A stretch of DNA of 5,963 nucleotides. It comes from Burkholderiales bacterium (GTDB lineage: Bacteria > Pseudomonadota > Gammaproteobacteria > Burkholderiales > Burkholderiaceae_C). Position 1 is the first letter of the stretch, and each line of letters starts with the position of its first letter. Positions 5,418 through 5,963 of this stretch are shown piece by piece. The position numbers and the translations under genes were made by a program. The stretch spans positions 1 to 5,963 of the forward strand of contig CANFYD010000265.1 of NCBI GenBank assembly GCA_947450745.1. Direction: 5' to 3'. Under the pieces are notes generated by a model. The model did not search any database. It was not told where the DNA came from and saw nothing but the letters and a program-made list of their open reading frames with translations.

Positions 5418-5963
5418 AGCGCCGCCGGGCAGCGGAACTGCTTGATCTCTTTGAGCTGGAACGGGTTGAAGACGCTGGCCGCGATCACCTCGATGCGCGC
5501 CTTCTTGCCGTCCAGCAGCACCGGCAGGCTGAACTTCTCGGGCACCGCAGACGGCTCGACACCGAAGCGGTCGAACAGACGGAACAGCGCCCACGGCCCC
5601 TCGAACAGCAGCGGCGGCGCGGCACCGGCCGCTGCGCTGCCGAGCTTGATCTGGGCCGCCAACCGCTGGCTCGGCCAACTGACGGCAATCGACTGCCCGC
5701 CAGCCGTCAACTTCTGCACCTGCCCGTCCACATCCAGCAGCAACTCCTTCAAGCCCGGGTCCATTTCGGCCACCCGCAGCTCGATCCTCATCGCCGGCTG
5801 CTTGCCGCCGCTGCGGAAGAACACCTCGCGGATGCGGCTGGCGCGCTGGAACTCGGCCAGGGCGGCCGCACCGACCGGCTTGCTGCCGTCGGCCAGCGGC
5901 TTGTAAGTCCAGTTGGCGGCGGAGGTATCGACCAGACTGAGCAAGCGGCGCTGGAAGAAGTCA
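5414..5963 (-). CDS. tssM: Type VI secretion inner-membrane protein TssM (IcmF-like), C-terminal part
   Basis: Only the last 182 residues lie in the window; the frame runs open off the right edge and the gene's start is outside it. TssM forms the T6SS trans-envelope complex with TssJ and TssL, and this part is the periplasmic C-terminal domain that contacts TssJ. Visible family features, in order, are FFQRRLLSLVDTS near the edge, a central LLLDVDGQ strand, the GPWALFRLFDRF motif, and the closing SVFNPF...KQFRCP segment just before the TGA at 5416-5414. The TTG at 5944 is an internal codon, not a start. It is followed directly by tagF. Confidence 0.95.
   Translation of the reverse strand, partial: DFFQRRLLSLVDTSAANWTYKPLADGSKPVGAAALAEFQRASRIREVFFRSGGKQPAMRIELRVAEMDPGLKELLLDVDGQVQKLTAGGQSIAVSWPSQRLAAQIKLGSAAAGAAPPLLFEGPWALFRLFDRFGVEPSAVPEKFSLPVLLDGKKARIEVIAASVFNPFQLKEIKQFRCPAAL

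Noticed and set aside
5418..5678. Longer tagF reading frame starting at 5678
   Set aside because: The extra 87 residues are Arg/Ala-rich, overlap tssM in another frame, and precede the point where TagF similarity begins. The GTG at 5417 overlapping the tssM stop is the better start.

Overview
The window looks like a GC-rich betaproteobacterial chromosome, probably Burkholderiales. This is an inference from base composition, a PEP-CTERM anchored protein and a type VI secretion (T6SS) tssM-tagF pair. Three unrelated units are present, and no mobile element, tRNA, rRNA or CRISPR array was seen.

Left (about 1-2258): a complete minus-strand gene for an exported M13-family zinc metallopeptidase (neprilysin/PepO type) with all expected catalytic residues. 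Its 3' region is unusual. Between the stop codon (210) and a strong intrinsic terminator (130 down to 87) lie a TGGCC pentamer array and a CTCACGG heptamer array. One arm of the terminator hairpin is itself made of the first heptamer units.

Middle (about 2259-4519): a 480-bp divergent intergenic region holds a perfect FNR/ANR-type box (TTGAT-N4-ATCAA), a GAATT triple repeat, a G-rich hairpin and a pair of CTTGGTCA direct repeats. It is followed by a plus-strand gene for an exported protein with about seven degenerate repeats and a C-terminal PEP-CTERM sorting signal. This gene carries an in-frame amber codon at 3864-3866, with the same frame continuing intact to 4460. As written, the translated product would end after 375 residues and lose its membrane/sorting anchor. 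An intrinsic terminator follows (4479-4519).

Right (about 4671-5963): the minus-strand end of a T6SS cluster, comprising the C-terminal part of tssM (running off the right edge) and tagF, joined by a four-base GTGA stop/start overlap. tagF appears to be the last gene of that operon; 211 bases of non-coding, repeat-bearing sequence separate it from the convergent PEP-CTERM gene.

I see no convincing new multi-gene system. The observations most worth checking are the amber-interrupted PEP-CTERM gene, the terminator-derived repeat array and the FNR-type box.
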